Shown: in pieces, positions 6,188 to 13,511 of the stretch | Position numbering within the stretch: the first letter of the stretch is position 1 | Layout: each line of letters starts with the position of its first letter | Position numbers and translations under genes: made by a program | Notes under the pieces: generated by a model | Seen by the model: only the letters and a program-made list of their open reading frames with translations | Told to the model about the DNA's origin: nothing | Database searches by the model: none | Source of the DNA: JBNJEL01 sp051745835 | GTDB taxonomy: Bacteria > Bacillota > Halanaerobiia > Halobacteroidales > Acetohalobiaceae | Direction of reading: 5' to 3' | Length of the DNA stretch: 18,258 bases | Assembly (NCBI GenBank): GCA_051745835.1 | Contig: JBNJEL010000034.1 | Span: forward strand, 1-18,258

Positions 6188-6706
6188 TTATATCTCTTCT
6201 ACATCTTGTGGTCGATTAAAGACACGCTGCGATAACTCTTTATCTAACATAAAAATACCTTGATTATTCTCACCTAATCGTTCAACCTTATTTAAAATTG
6301 CTTCCATAGTATCTTCTTCTTCAACCTGTTCATCAACAAACCAATCTAAAAAGCTAATTGTAGCATACTCACTCTCATCGCGAGCCATATCCATTATTTT
6401 ATAGATTCTGCTGGTAACTTCCTGTTCATGATTTAAGGCAGTCTTAAATACATCTGCAATAGAATCGAAATCATTCTGTGGTCGAGAGATCTCATCAATC
6501 TCAGCTTTACCACCCATCTCATTGATAAACTTAAAGAACTTCTCAGCGTGGAATCGCTCTTCTTCAGCTTGTACCCAGAAGAAGTGGGCAAATCCATCTA
6601 AATCTTCATCTTTAAAGTAAGCCGCCATTCCTAAATAATAATGAGCAGATAAGAATTCAAAATTCATCTGTTCATTTAAAGCATCTAATAATTCATCTGA
6701 TAACAT
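6188..6706 (-). CDS. ftn: non-heme ferritin (iron storage, ferroxidase)
   Basis: A 172-residue four-helix-bundle ferritin that oxidises Fe(II) and stores the mineral inside a 24-subunit shell in the cytoplasm. The ferroxidase centre is complete: E17 (NFEFLSAHYY), E50 and H53 (EEERFHAEKFF), E94 (NHEQEVT), Q127 and E130 (DEQVEEED). Y24 is also kept. Length is normal for bacterial FtnA. AAGGGGG lies 7 nt before the ATG. The gene is flanked by its own terminator and by abrB on the other strand, so it is monocistronic. I see no convincing Fur or PerR box, although a TTATAAT element occurs about 90 nt upstream. Confidence 0.95.
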   Translation of the reverse strand: MLSDELLDALNEQMNFEFLSAHYYLGMAAYFKDEDLDGFAHFFWVQAEEERFHAEKFFKFINEMGGKAEIDEISRPQNDFDSIADVFKTALNHEQEVTSRIYKIMDMARDESEYATISFLDWFVDEQVEEEDTMEAILNKVERLGENNQGIFMLDKELSQRVFNRPQDVEEI

Positions 6707-6886
6707 TTATATTCCCCCTTTATACTTTATACTACTATTTAATAATTTCCAGATTTATCTTTCAATCCCTTCATTAATCTTAAACTAATCTGGCTTCTAT
6801 TTAAAATTATAACCTGCTTTTTGATTCTTACTATAAATTTGTCCATAAAGATTAAATTATAGGCAAAAATCAAATTAATTAAATCC

Positions 6887-6915
6887 TTGATTTTAAATGT
6901 AACTTATGTTATAAT
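6887..6915 (+). promoter_or_regulatory. strong sigma-A promoter of abrB
   Basis: TTGATT (6887-6892), 17-nt spacer, TATAAT (6910-6915), 42 nt before the abrB ATG. Confidence 0.8.
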
Positions 6916-6957
6916 CTGTTTAAGTTAAGAGATTTGTCGAAAAAGGAGGTGTCCTGC

Positions 6958-7203
6958 ATGAAAGCTACAGGAATTGTAAGAAAAATAGACGAACTAGGTA
7001 GAATTGTTATCCCAATTGAAATCAGAAGAAATCTACAATTAGAAGAAAAAGATTCCGTTGAGATATACGTAGATGATGATAGTATTATATTCAAAAAATA
7101 TGAACCAGCTTGTATCTTCTGCGGTGAAGCTAGTGATACTACTATCTATAAAGGAAAAATTGTCTGCCAAGATTGCATTGATGAAATTTCTGAAACTGCT
7201 TAA
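6958..7203 (+). CDS. abrB: AbrB-family transition-state regulator with zinc-ribbon tail
   Basis: An 81-residue DNA-binding protein. The N-terminal swapped-hairpin AbrB domain (residues ~1-50) has the classic MKATGIVRKIDELGRIVIP start. The C terminus carries two CxxC pairs (CIFC and CQDC), a small zinc ribbon common in clostridial AbrB proteins and absent from B. subtilis AbrB. The ATG at 6958 is chosen because AAAGGAGGT ends 7 nt upstream; an in-frame TTG at 6934 lies before the ribosome site. AbrB proteins repress stationary-phase and sporulation genes, which may link it to the tiny ORFs at 2308-2822, but that link is speculative. It is monocistronic with its own promoter and terminator. Confidence 0.93.
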   Translation: MKATGIVRKIDELGRIVIPIEIRRNLQLEEKDSVEIYVDDDSIIFKKYEPACIFCGEASDTTIYKGKIVCQDCIDEISETA

Positions 7204-7236
7204 TTATTCCTTAAACAATATTAAATCTTCACAGAA

Positions 7237-7266
7237 AAACCGCCGTGAATCCGGCGGTTTATTTTT
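7237..7266 (+). terminator. rho-independent terminator of abrB
   Basis: Nine-bp GC-rich stem AAACCGCCG/CGGCGGTTT with a 6-nt loop, followed by ATTTTTAT. Confidence 0.92.
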
Positions 7267-7323
7267 ATCACACTATATAATTATTTCATAAATCGACAAA
7301 ATAATCAAATATTTTATTCTGCT

Positions 7324-7610
7324 TTAATATTTCCGACCTAAATACCATTTCCAATAAATCCATACACCATTAAAGATGACAAATGTCATTAATCCGAAAA
7401 TTACTAATAGATTCATCTGCTCTAACTGCACTAACGAAATAATTAATCCAATACTAGCAAATAGAGACCAGATTATCTTTAAATTCAACATCTGCTGATA
7501 AGTAGTAAGTTCAGCATCTCGTCCGATCAGTGATTCAATCCCAATTCCAAATAAAGCTGCTACAAAGAGACGTGTAGTAATGATTGTGGAGCTTCTTTCT
7601 TAGTTGACAT
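7324..7610 (-). pseudogene. small multi-pass membrane protein gene with a one-base frameshift
   Basis: An ATG at 7610 with GGAGAG upstream starts MSTKKEAP and reaches a stop after 16 codons in its own frame. A second frame, open from about 7599 to TAA at 7326-7324, continues ITTRLFVAALFGIGIESLIG, then LKIIWSLFASIGLIISLV and LLVIFGLMTFVIFNGVWIYW, ending YLGRKY. That gives three likely membrane segments in ~95 residues. Restoring one base near 7587-7589 joins the two frames as ...KEAPTIITTRLF..., so a single A appears lost. The family is not recognised. It sits just behind the xpt terminator with no clear promoter of its own. Sequencing error is an alternative to real inactivation. Confidence 0.65.
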
Positions 7611-7635
7611 CTAATCTCTCCTTTCTTAAGATTAA

Positions 7636-7670
7636 TAAAATAAAAGAGCAGCCCTCAATTAAGGCTGCTC
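7636..7670 (-). terminator. rho-independent terminator of xpt
   Basis: Stem GAGCAGCC (7646-7653)/GGCTGCTC (7663-7670), followed on the minus strand by TTTTATTTTATT. Confidence 0.88.
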
Positions 7671-7696
7671 ACAACTAATATATTATTAAATCAAAA

Positions 7697-8278
7697 CTAC
7701 TCATTATTTTCAGCAAAGATTACTTCATTCTCAGTTAATTCATCTACAATAGCAAGTGATTCAACTTTAACTCCTGACTGACGTAGATTATCTCCGCCAG
7801 GTTGGAATCCTTTCTCAATTACAGTTCCTACACCTACTACTTCTGCTCCAGCCTGTTCTACAACTTCTATTAAACCTGAAGCTGCCTGTCCCATAGCTAA
7901 GAAATCATCAATAATTAGCACCTTATCATCAGCTTCTAAATACTCTTTAGCGACATTAATATTATAGACTTTATTTTTAGTATAAGATTTAACTTCGGCA
8001 GAATAAGAATTATCATCCATATTAGACGGCTTATCTTTTCTAGCAAATAGTACTGGAACCTCTAGCTCTAGACCAACCATTGTTGCCACTGCAATTCCTG
8101 AAGCCTCAATAGTTAAAATCTTCGTAATTCCGTCCTCTCCAAAGCGATTTACAAATTCTTTACCCATTTCATTCATTAATTCCGGATCAATTTGATGATT
8201 TAAAAAAGAGTCTACTTTTAGAATATCACCTGCTTTAACTTTACCTTCTTCTCTAATTCTCTCCTTTAATAATTCCAT
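7697..8278 (-). CDS. xpt: xanthine phosphoribosyltransferase
   Basis: Converts xanthine and PRPP to XMP in purine salvage (cytoplasm). The 193-residue protein follows B. subtilis Xpt closely in length and motifs: KVDSFLNHQIDP near the N terminus, TIEASGIAVA, the PRPP-binding loop VLIIDDFLAMGQAASGL (residues ~120-136), and VIEKGFQPG. GGAGAGG lies 4-5 nt before the ATG. A ykkC-type riboswitch and terminator precede it, and a terminator follows, so it is a single-gene unit. The stop is TAG followed by TGA two codons later. In Bacillus xpt is usually under a guanine riboswitch; here the leader is of another class. Confidence 0.95.
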   Translation of the reverse strand: MELLKERIREEGKVKAGDILKVDSFLNHQIDPELMNEMGKEFVNRFGEDGITKILTIEASGIAVATMVGLELEVPVLFARKDKPSNMDDNSYSAEVKSYTKNKVYNINVAKEYLEADDKVLIIDDFLAMGQAASGLIEVVEQAGAEVVGVGTVIEKGFQPGGDNLRQSGVKVESLAIVDELTENEVIFAENNE

Positions 8279-8315
8279 TTTCCCTCTCCTTCCTAATATG
8301 TAGCTTATTGGATAT

Positions 8316-8375
8316 AAAAAAAACCCAGCTGGATAGTCCTCACTCTGGACAAGCGAAACCTACCCATCTGGGTTT
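8316..8375 (-). terminator. riboswitch-controlled terminator upstream of xpt
   Basis: Arms at 8360-8375 and 8321-8336 form a 16-position stem (AAACCCAG...GGGTAG with CTATCC...CTGGGTTT) with one mismatch and one G-U pair, closing an inner GTCC/GGAC hairpin. A run of eight T follows on the minus strand. The upstream arm uses the same AAACC that forms the last aptamer stem, so aptamer folding and termination are mutually exclusive. Confidence 0.85.
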
Positions 8376-8472
8376 TTCTCCCTCTGGTGTAATACAGCTA
8401 CCTGTATTGTACCGCTTGGACCTACCAGCTATCTCACTAGCTGTGGAACCCTAGGTACTCTTTCACTCGTAG
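8356..8472 (-). promoter_or_regulatory. ykkC subtype-2 riboswitch aptamer (probably PRPP)
   Basis: The transcript has the conserved ykkC order GAAAGAGTACC-TAGGGTTCC, a hairpin, AGGTCCAAGCGGTAC, a second hairpin, ACACCAGAGGG, then AAACCCAG...GGGTAGGTTT. Pairings seen: P1 GTACC (8454-8458) with GGTAC (8409-8413); P2 CAGCTA/TAGCTG (8438-8443 with 8426-8431); P3 AATACAG/CTGTATT (8402-8408 with 8391-8397); 3' stem AAACC/GGTTT (8371-8375 with 8356-8360). The GGTCC-AAGCGGTAC block fits subtype 2 (ppGpp, PRPP) rather than guanidine-I. Gene context (a PRPP-using purine enzyme) favours PRPP. The 3' aptamer stem competes with the terminator, predicting that ligand turns xpt on. Confidence 0.75.
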
Positions 8473-8526
8473 TTAACTCTTATTTTGAGTATATACGAGC
8501 TAGATTATCCAGTTTTGACATTATTA

Positions 8527-8555
8527 AAGATAACATATTTCCTGAATTTTTGCAA
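8527..8555 (-). promoter_or_regulatory. candidate sigma-A promoter for the xpt leader
   Basis: On the minus strand TTGCAA (8555-8550), 17 nt, TATCTT (8532-8527). Transcription would start near 8520, leaving about 50 nt before the aptamer, including a CTCGTA/TACGAG hairpin (8466-8499). Confidence 0.35.
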
Positions 8556-8602
8556 GGTAATCAACTAGATTACTGTAAATAATCTAAACACTAACCTTAA
8601 TC

Positions 8603-10738
8603 TTAACTACTTAGTAATCCGGCTTGCATCTGCTGCAGCACCACCTTAATTTGAAAGTACGTTACTTCCTCAGGTAATGCTTCTTTAACTGGACTTAATT
8701 TATTACTCTCCTCTTGTTTAATCTTTTGTACAATTATATCTTTATAATCATCAGGAATAAAAAAATCTAAATCTACTGCTAAACCTTCTTTAGCTGCCTT
8801 GAGCAGATGACTTTGCACCGTACTAACAGTTAAGTCGCGCTGCTTAGCTATCTCTTCTAAATCCTGCCCCTGTTGATAGAGTTTAAAACTTTGATGATGG
8901 CTGCGAACTACTTTTCCATCGGCTAATTGTGTTCTAATATCTTCTTTTTCTTGCTTTGTAATCTGATTAGACTCCTGATACTCCTTAATCTTAGCTAAAA
9001 ATTCTGCACCATACTTCTTAAACTTAATTCTACCTACACCACTTACTTCTAACATCTCTTCTTTTGTAGTCGGTAACTGTTCAACCATCTCTTGTAAAGT
9101 CTGATCATGAAAGATAACAAAAGGAGCTAACTCCTCTGCCCGGGCTATCTTCAACCTAACATTACGTAAAATATCAAATAGCTCATCAGTTTCAGAGATC
9201 TGATGTGAAGTGGAGTGATCCTGCTTCCAAACCTCCTCTTTCTGCTGTAAAACATCATATGATCTACTATTTAACTTCAATATCGGGTACTTACCATCAG
9301 TTAAATCAATATAGCCATCAGCCACCAAGAACTTAATTAAGTTCTTAATCTCTTTAATTGTAAATTGAGACATAATCCCATAAGTAGATACCTGGTCTAG
9401 TTCTAACTCTAATATCTCCTGACTTTTAGATCCTTTAAGTACTTTAGCTACCTTAGTCGTTCCGTATTGTTCATTTAACTTATAGACACAGGATAGAATC
9501 TTCTGCGCTTCAATTGTCCTATCAACTAAAGATTGATTCTCCTGACAATTACCGCAGCTATTACAATCCTGAGCCACATCTTCTTCGCCAAAGTAATTTA
9601 AAATAAAGCCCCGCAGACAGCGGTCAGTATAGGCATAATCGATCATCCGCTGTAATTTCTGATAGGCTAACTTCTTTCGCTTCGCTGGTAGATCTGATTC
9701 CGAGATAAAGTACTTTGGTAATCTAATATCACCCGGAGCAAATAAGAGCACACATTCACTGATCTTACCATCACGTCCAGCCCGACCTGCTTCTTGATAG
9801 TAGGACTCAATATTTTTAGGTAGGTTATGATGAATTACATAACGCACATTAGACTTATCAATTCCCATTCCAAAGGCATTAGTAGCTACTACTATCCGAA
9901 TCCGATCATAAAGAAAGTCATCTTGAGTCTCTTTTCTAACTTCTCGTTCTAATCCTGCGTGATATCTACCTACAGCAAAGCCTTGTTCATATAGGAAATT
10001 ATATAATTGATCTACTTCCTTTCGAGTAGCAGCATAGATAATCCCTGCCTCTTCACGATTACTACTAATATAGTTAGTAATAAATTCACGTTTATCTTCA
10101 CCGCTAACCACCTCAAATTTTAGGTTCTCCCGATTAAAAGTAGTAATAAATCTATTAGCCGCAGTAATATCTAAAATTCTACCGATATCATCACGCACAT
10201 CTTCAGTAGCCGTAGCAGTAAAAGCAGCAATATGAGGACAACTAGGTAACTGCTTAACTACTTCCGGAATTGCCAGATAGTAAGGTCTAAAATCATGTCC
10301 CCACTGTGAGATACAGTGCGCTTCATCAACTACCACTAAAGGAATCTCTATCTGCTGTAAAGCTCTTATAAATTGCTCTGACTGTAGCCGCTCGGGAGCT
10401 ATATATAATAATTCATACTCTCCTCGCTGCACTCCTTGTAGTCTTCTCTGGCGTTCTAAAGCAGTTAATGAACTATTGATGAAGGTAGCATTAATACCTA
10501 CCGAACGAAGGGTATCAATCTGATCCTTCATTAAAGAAATCAAGGGAGAGAAGACAATTGTTGTCCCCGATAAGCAAAGAGCTGGAATCTGAAAACAGAT
10601 TGACTTACCTCCACCTGTCGGCATCACCCCTAATGTATTATGACCAGCTAAAATATTCTCGATAATCTCTTTCTGTCCCGGTCTAAATGATTGATAACCA
10701 AAATACTCTTCTAAGATACTTTGTGGCTGACTCAACAT
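8603..10738 (-). CDS. recQ: ATP-dependent DNA helicase RecQ
   Basis: A 3'-5' DNA helicase for recombination and fork repair, 711 residues. Order of domains: helicase core with Walker A PTGGGKS (40-46), DEAH (138-141), TATAT motif III (175-179) and QEAGRAGRDG motif VI (315-324); zinc-binding Cys at C374, C392, C395, C398; winged-helix RQC region (~405-510); HRDC (~517-590); and a C-terminal helix-turn-helix (~610-660, with YQQGQDLEEIAKQRDLTVST) found in many Firmicute RecQ proteins. The ATG at 10738 is chosen because AAAGGAGG lies 7 nt upstream; an earlier GTG at 10759 precedes that site. All motifs are intact. Confidence 0.96.
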   Translation of the reverse strand: MLSQPQSILEEYFGYQSFRPGQKEIIENILAGHNTLGVMPTGGGKSICFQIPALCLSGTTIVFSPLISLMKDQIDTLRSVGINATFINSSLTALERQRRLQGVQRGEYELLYIAPERLQSEQFIRALQQIEIPLVVVDEAHCISQWGHDFRPYYLAIPEVVKQLPSCPHIAAFTATATEDVRDDIGRILDITAANRFITTFNRENLKFEVVSGEDKREFITNYISSNREEAGIIYAATRKEVDQLYNFLYEQGFAVGRYHAGLEREVRKETQDDFLYDRIRIVVATNAFGMGIDKSNVRYVIHHNLPKNIESYYQEAGRAGRDGKISECVLLFAPGDIRLPKYFISESDLPAKRKKLAYQKLQRMIDYAYTDRCLRGFILNYFGEEDVAQDCNSCGNCQENQSLVDRTIEAQKILSCVYKLNEQYGTTKVAKVLKGSKSQEILELELDQVSTYGIMSQFTIKEIKNLIKFLVADGYIDLTDGKYPILKLNSRSYDVLQQKEEVWKQDHSTSHQISETDELFDILRNVRLKIARAEELAPFVIFHDQTLQEMVEQLPTTKEEMLEVSGVGRIKFKKYGAEFLAKIKEYQESNQITKQEKEDIRTQLADGKVVRSHHQSFKLYQQGQDLEEIAKQRDLTVSTVQSHLLKAAKEGLAVDLDFFIPDDYKDIIVQKIKQEESNKLSPVKEALPEEVTYFQIKVVLQQMQAGLLSS

Positions 10739-10817
10739 TTTCCTTCCTCCTTTAATCACCAGGAGTCAAACAAGCACTTTACTTACTGTTAATCCTATGA
10801 CTATTAAACTTTATTTA

Positions 10818-11705
10818 TTAATTAACTATACTACACTTCTTAGGCTTTACTTCCTTTATGTAATCAATCTCAATTGTTACATGTCCAATCTCTTCTTGTT
10901 TCACTAACTCCCTAATCTATTCTTTTAAATTAATTATCTCATCTTTAGTAATCTGCTCCTCAACTACAACATGAGTACTTAACAGGTTAGTCTCTCCTTC
11001 TAATGACCAACTATGAGTATGGTCTACTCGTTTAACATTACTAAGTTTAGCAATCTCCTCTTCAATCTCAGAAATTGAAATATCCTGTGGTACTCCCTGC
11101 AAGAAAACAGTTAATACCTGCTGTAAATGTTGAATTATATTATAGAGAATATAGCCTGTGATTGCAATTGACAGTAGCGGATCAAGTATAGGTAACTCCT
11201 TAAAGATTAGGATTATACTTACCACCAAAACTGCCACCCAACCTAATAGATCCTCAATTAAATGCCAGCTAACCACCTTCTTATTTAATGACTCTCCACC
11301 TTGTAATTTAAAAGCGGCTAAGCCATTAACTACTATTCCTGCTAAAGCAAAGAACATCATCCCGGTTGGTTTAATACTCTCAGGATGTAATAAACGCGGT
11401 ACTGCCTCAGTTAAAATAAATAATGAACCAACAATTAAGATAATACCATTAATCAATGCCCCTAATAACGAAAAACGAGAGTAACCAAAACTAAACTTTT
11501 CATCTGGAGCTTGGTGAGAATAGTCCTCTAAAAACCAAGCTAATCCCAACGAAACCGAATCTCCTAGATCATGTAAAGCATCAGATAGAATTGCCATACT
11601 ATTAGTCCATAGTCCACCAATCACTTCTAATAATGCAAAGGTAAAGTTCAACAGGAAAGCCAACTTAATATTAGCTAAATTTTGGTGGTCATGATTATGA
11701 GACAT
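10818..11705 (-). CDS. CDF cation efflux protein (CzcD/ZitB-like), frame interrupted by one TAG
   Basis: A cation diffusion facilitator exporting Zn2+/Cd2+/Co2+ across the membrane in exchange for protons. The first 262 codons end at TAG (10919-10917). Six membrane segments are visible, with the metal site D42/H45/D49 in SDALHDLGD (TM2) and H148/D152 in HLIEDLLGW (TM5). The cytoplasmic domain begins with VDHTHSWSLEGE. After TAG the same frame stays open for 32 more codons to TAA at 10818, reading IRELVKQEEIGHVTIEIDYI then KEVKPKKC. This is the expected end of a CDF cytoplasmic domain (compare the family's E-HATIEIE ending). So TAG replaces one sense codon in the last helix. It is either a nonsense mutation, a pyrrolysine or suppressed codon, or a sequence error. 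AAAGGAG lies 10 nt before the ATG. Confidence 0.88.
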
Positions 11706-11769
11706 TCAATACCAAGCTCCTTTGCTACAATTATAGGTCGAATAATTTTTAGCCACTCCTTATAAACGA

Positions 11770-12438
11770 TTATTTATCTAATTGTCGAATAAATTCACGA
11801 ATTAATTGAGCAGTAATTCCCCAAATTGTTCTATCTTTAATCCGATATAGATATATATTATATCTCCTACCGCCCCAAGGCTTAGTATAGCGATCAGGTA
11901 CATCTAATTCATCAGCTGGAAAGATAGTAACCTCTTCTCCATTCTCATCTACATAAGAGGGCTGAACTTCTAATCTAACCTGATACTCCTGTGGTTGATG
12001 TTCTATAAAGTAGGAAACAGGTAGAGTAAAGACCTCTGCTACTTCAACGGGATTGATATCTAATTCACTTAAATCTTCAACCTGCAAGATAGTAACAAAA
12101 CTATCCACCGTCGCTCCCATCGCTGCTACTAAAGTATCTAATCTACCTCGTACTTCTATCTTCTCTGTAGATACCCCCAGCTCCTCACTCGTCTCTCTAA
12201 TAGCTGTCTGCTGATAATTAGAATCGCTAATCGGGTCATGCTTACCTCCCGGAAAGCAGACCTCAGCTTCCTGTCTAATATCTGCTGCGCGTTGTTGAAA
12301 TAGAAAGTGATACTCCCCTGCTTGCTTAACTAACAATATAGCTACTGCCGAATTAAAGTAATACTCTTCCTTACCTAAAATTCCACTCGACTGCTTAGGT
12401 AACTGCTGCAATAGTTCTGTTAAATCTTCTTCCTTCAT
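11770..12438 (-). CDS. Nudix hydrolase, CoA pyrophosphatase type (NudL/YeaB-like)
   Basis: A 222-residue Nudix enzyme. The Nudix box is seen as GGKHDPISDSNYQQTAIRET followed by SEELG: the REtsEELG catalytic part is intact and the upstream part has the D-x-x-D variation common in CoA-type members. The preceding FQQRAADIRQEAEVCFPGG matches the NudL-type signature (R...R...V-x-FPGG), which suggests cleavage of CoA or acyl-CoA to 4'-phosphopantetheine and adenosine diphosphate products. AAAGGAGAG lies about 8 nt before the ATG. It lies between the sulfotransferase and the CDF gene with no clear terminator on the upstream side (12439-12574), so readthrough from the lipid operon is possible. The exact substrate is inferred. 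Confidence 0.88.
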   Translation of the reverse strand: MKEEDLTELLQQLPKQSSGILGKEEYYFNSAVAILLVKQAGEYHFLFQQRAADIRQEAEVCFPGGKHDPISDSNYQQTAIRETSEELGVSTEKIEVRGRLDTLVAAMGATVDSFVTILQVEDLSELDINPVEVAEVFTLPVSYFIEHQPQEYQVRLEVQPSYVDENGEEVTIFPADELDVPDRYTKPWGGRRYNIYLYRIKDRTIWGITAQLIREFIRQLDK

Positions 12439-12574
12439 TCAATTTACTCTCCTTTACTACCTCTCACCTCATACATTACTTAATTACAATCTATAAGAAT
12501 TTATTCTCCCTCTTAACCGTTAACTCCTCCTTGAATTAGTATAAATTACAATTTCCAACTTAGATTTAACCGAT

Positions 12575-13489
12575 TTAATTCCACTCAGCTTCAGTACCGT
12601 AATCAAATCGCTCCATCCACTGACCACAGTGTCGTTTAAGTATCTCTACCTGCTGGTCACTCCACTCTCTCCAGTGGGGAAAGCCCTCGTTAGCATTAGA
12701 GTGTACTTTCTGCTCTAACATCTTAGGTCTATAATCAAACTCCAATTCACAGTAGTCAGGATAAGTCGTTGCAAATGATAGCAGTTCTTGAAAGACCTGA
12801 TGACGTGTCTGAGTTCCAAACATCCGTTCATGCTGAATTACTTTACAATTATCCCGCTCTGCCATCCGCTCGAAGACAAAAGTATTTAACTTATTATAAT
12901 ACCAACAATACTTCTCAAATTTAGACATCTTAGACCAACGATGATAGTGCGGGTCATCCTTAAAATCAGAAGCCTTAATACTCAAATTAAAAAATGAGGG
13001 ATCTAAAGGTCCATAGAGAATATATTCAAAGGTATTCAAAGCAGATCTAACCCACTCTCTTGGATCTCTAATAATAAATATAAATTTACTATTTAAGAAT
13101 AATTGATCTAACAGATCTAAAAGACCATAAATATGCCCACTGGATTCAACATATAATTTACTCTCAAGTCCAGCTAAATAATCGCGCCGCATCTGAATAA
13201 TCTTCTCCATAACCTCTTCTTTAGATAATCGATTACTACAACGCTCGGTACTTAATTTATACATACAGCAGTCAGACTGTAACTGTCCTAATGTCATATG
13301 ATAGAGACCAAACTGTTTAATCTCAGCTAACCACTCCTGTGGTCGAGTAATCCATGGTGTCCCTGGTTCATGAACAGCAGTACAATCTTCAATCATCTTC
13401 CCTAAAGCTTGAGCTAAAAACTGTGTTCCGGTACGCCCCGTTGAACTTATAAATAAAGCCGGCTGTTCAAACTTAATAATGATCACCAC
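12575..13489 (-). CDS. sulfotransferase family protein
   Basis: A cytoplasmic PAPS-dependent sulfotransferase candidate of 304 residues. The 5'-phosphosulfate loop is ISSTGRTGTQFLAQAL (residues ~14-29), a P-loop-like element, and the 3'-phosphate-binding segment is FIFIIRDPREWVRSALN (~136-152). Both are hallmarks of the family. The acceptor is unknown; it is the last gene of a glycolipid-type operon, 22 nt behind a GT4 gene, so a glycolipid head group is a plausible acceptor. The start is unusual: two tandem GTG codons (13489, 13486) sit on or within 2 nt of AGGAG, while an ATT at 13480 has a better 8-nt spacing. No in-frame ATG is near. Many Cys occur, including CC near residue 74. Confidence 0.8.
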   Translation of the reverse strand: MVIIIKFEQPALFISSTGRTGTQFLAQALGKMIEDCTAVHEPGTPWITRPQEWLAEIKQFGLYHMTLGQLQSDCCMYKLSTERCSNRLSKEEVMEKIIQMRRDYLAGLESKLYVESSGHIYGLLDLLDQLFLNSKFIFIIRDPREWVRSALNTFEYILYGPLDPSFFNLSIKASDFKDDPHYHRWSKMSKFEKYCWYYNKLNTFVFERMAERDNCKVIQHERMFGTQTRHQVFQELLSFATTYPDYCELEFDYRPKMLEQKVHSNANEGFPHWREWSDQQVEILKRHCGQWMERFDYGTEAEWN

Positions 13490-13511
13490 TCCTACTTAAT
13501 AAAGGTTAATC

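Noticed and set aside
6909..7094. Minus-strand ORF opposite abrB
   Set aside because: Antisense shadow of a well-supported gene; no ribosome site and no family-like sequence.
7073..7291. Plus-strand ORF overlapping abrB in another frame
   Set aside because: It is abrB read out of frame and runs through the abrB terminator.
8356..8500. Guanine (purine) riboswitch before xpt
   Set aside because: The purine aptamer core (TATA...TATGG...GTTTCTACC...CCGTAAA) is absent; the ykkC core is present instead.
8566..8586. Hairpin TAGATTA/TAATCTA as recQ terminator
   Set aside because: Only 7 AT-rich pairs with no T tract after it; too weak to call.
11158..11484. Plus-strand ORF opposite the CDF gene
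   Set aside because: Antisense shadow with low-complexity Ile/Thr-rich sequence and no ribosome site.
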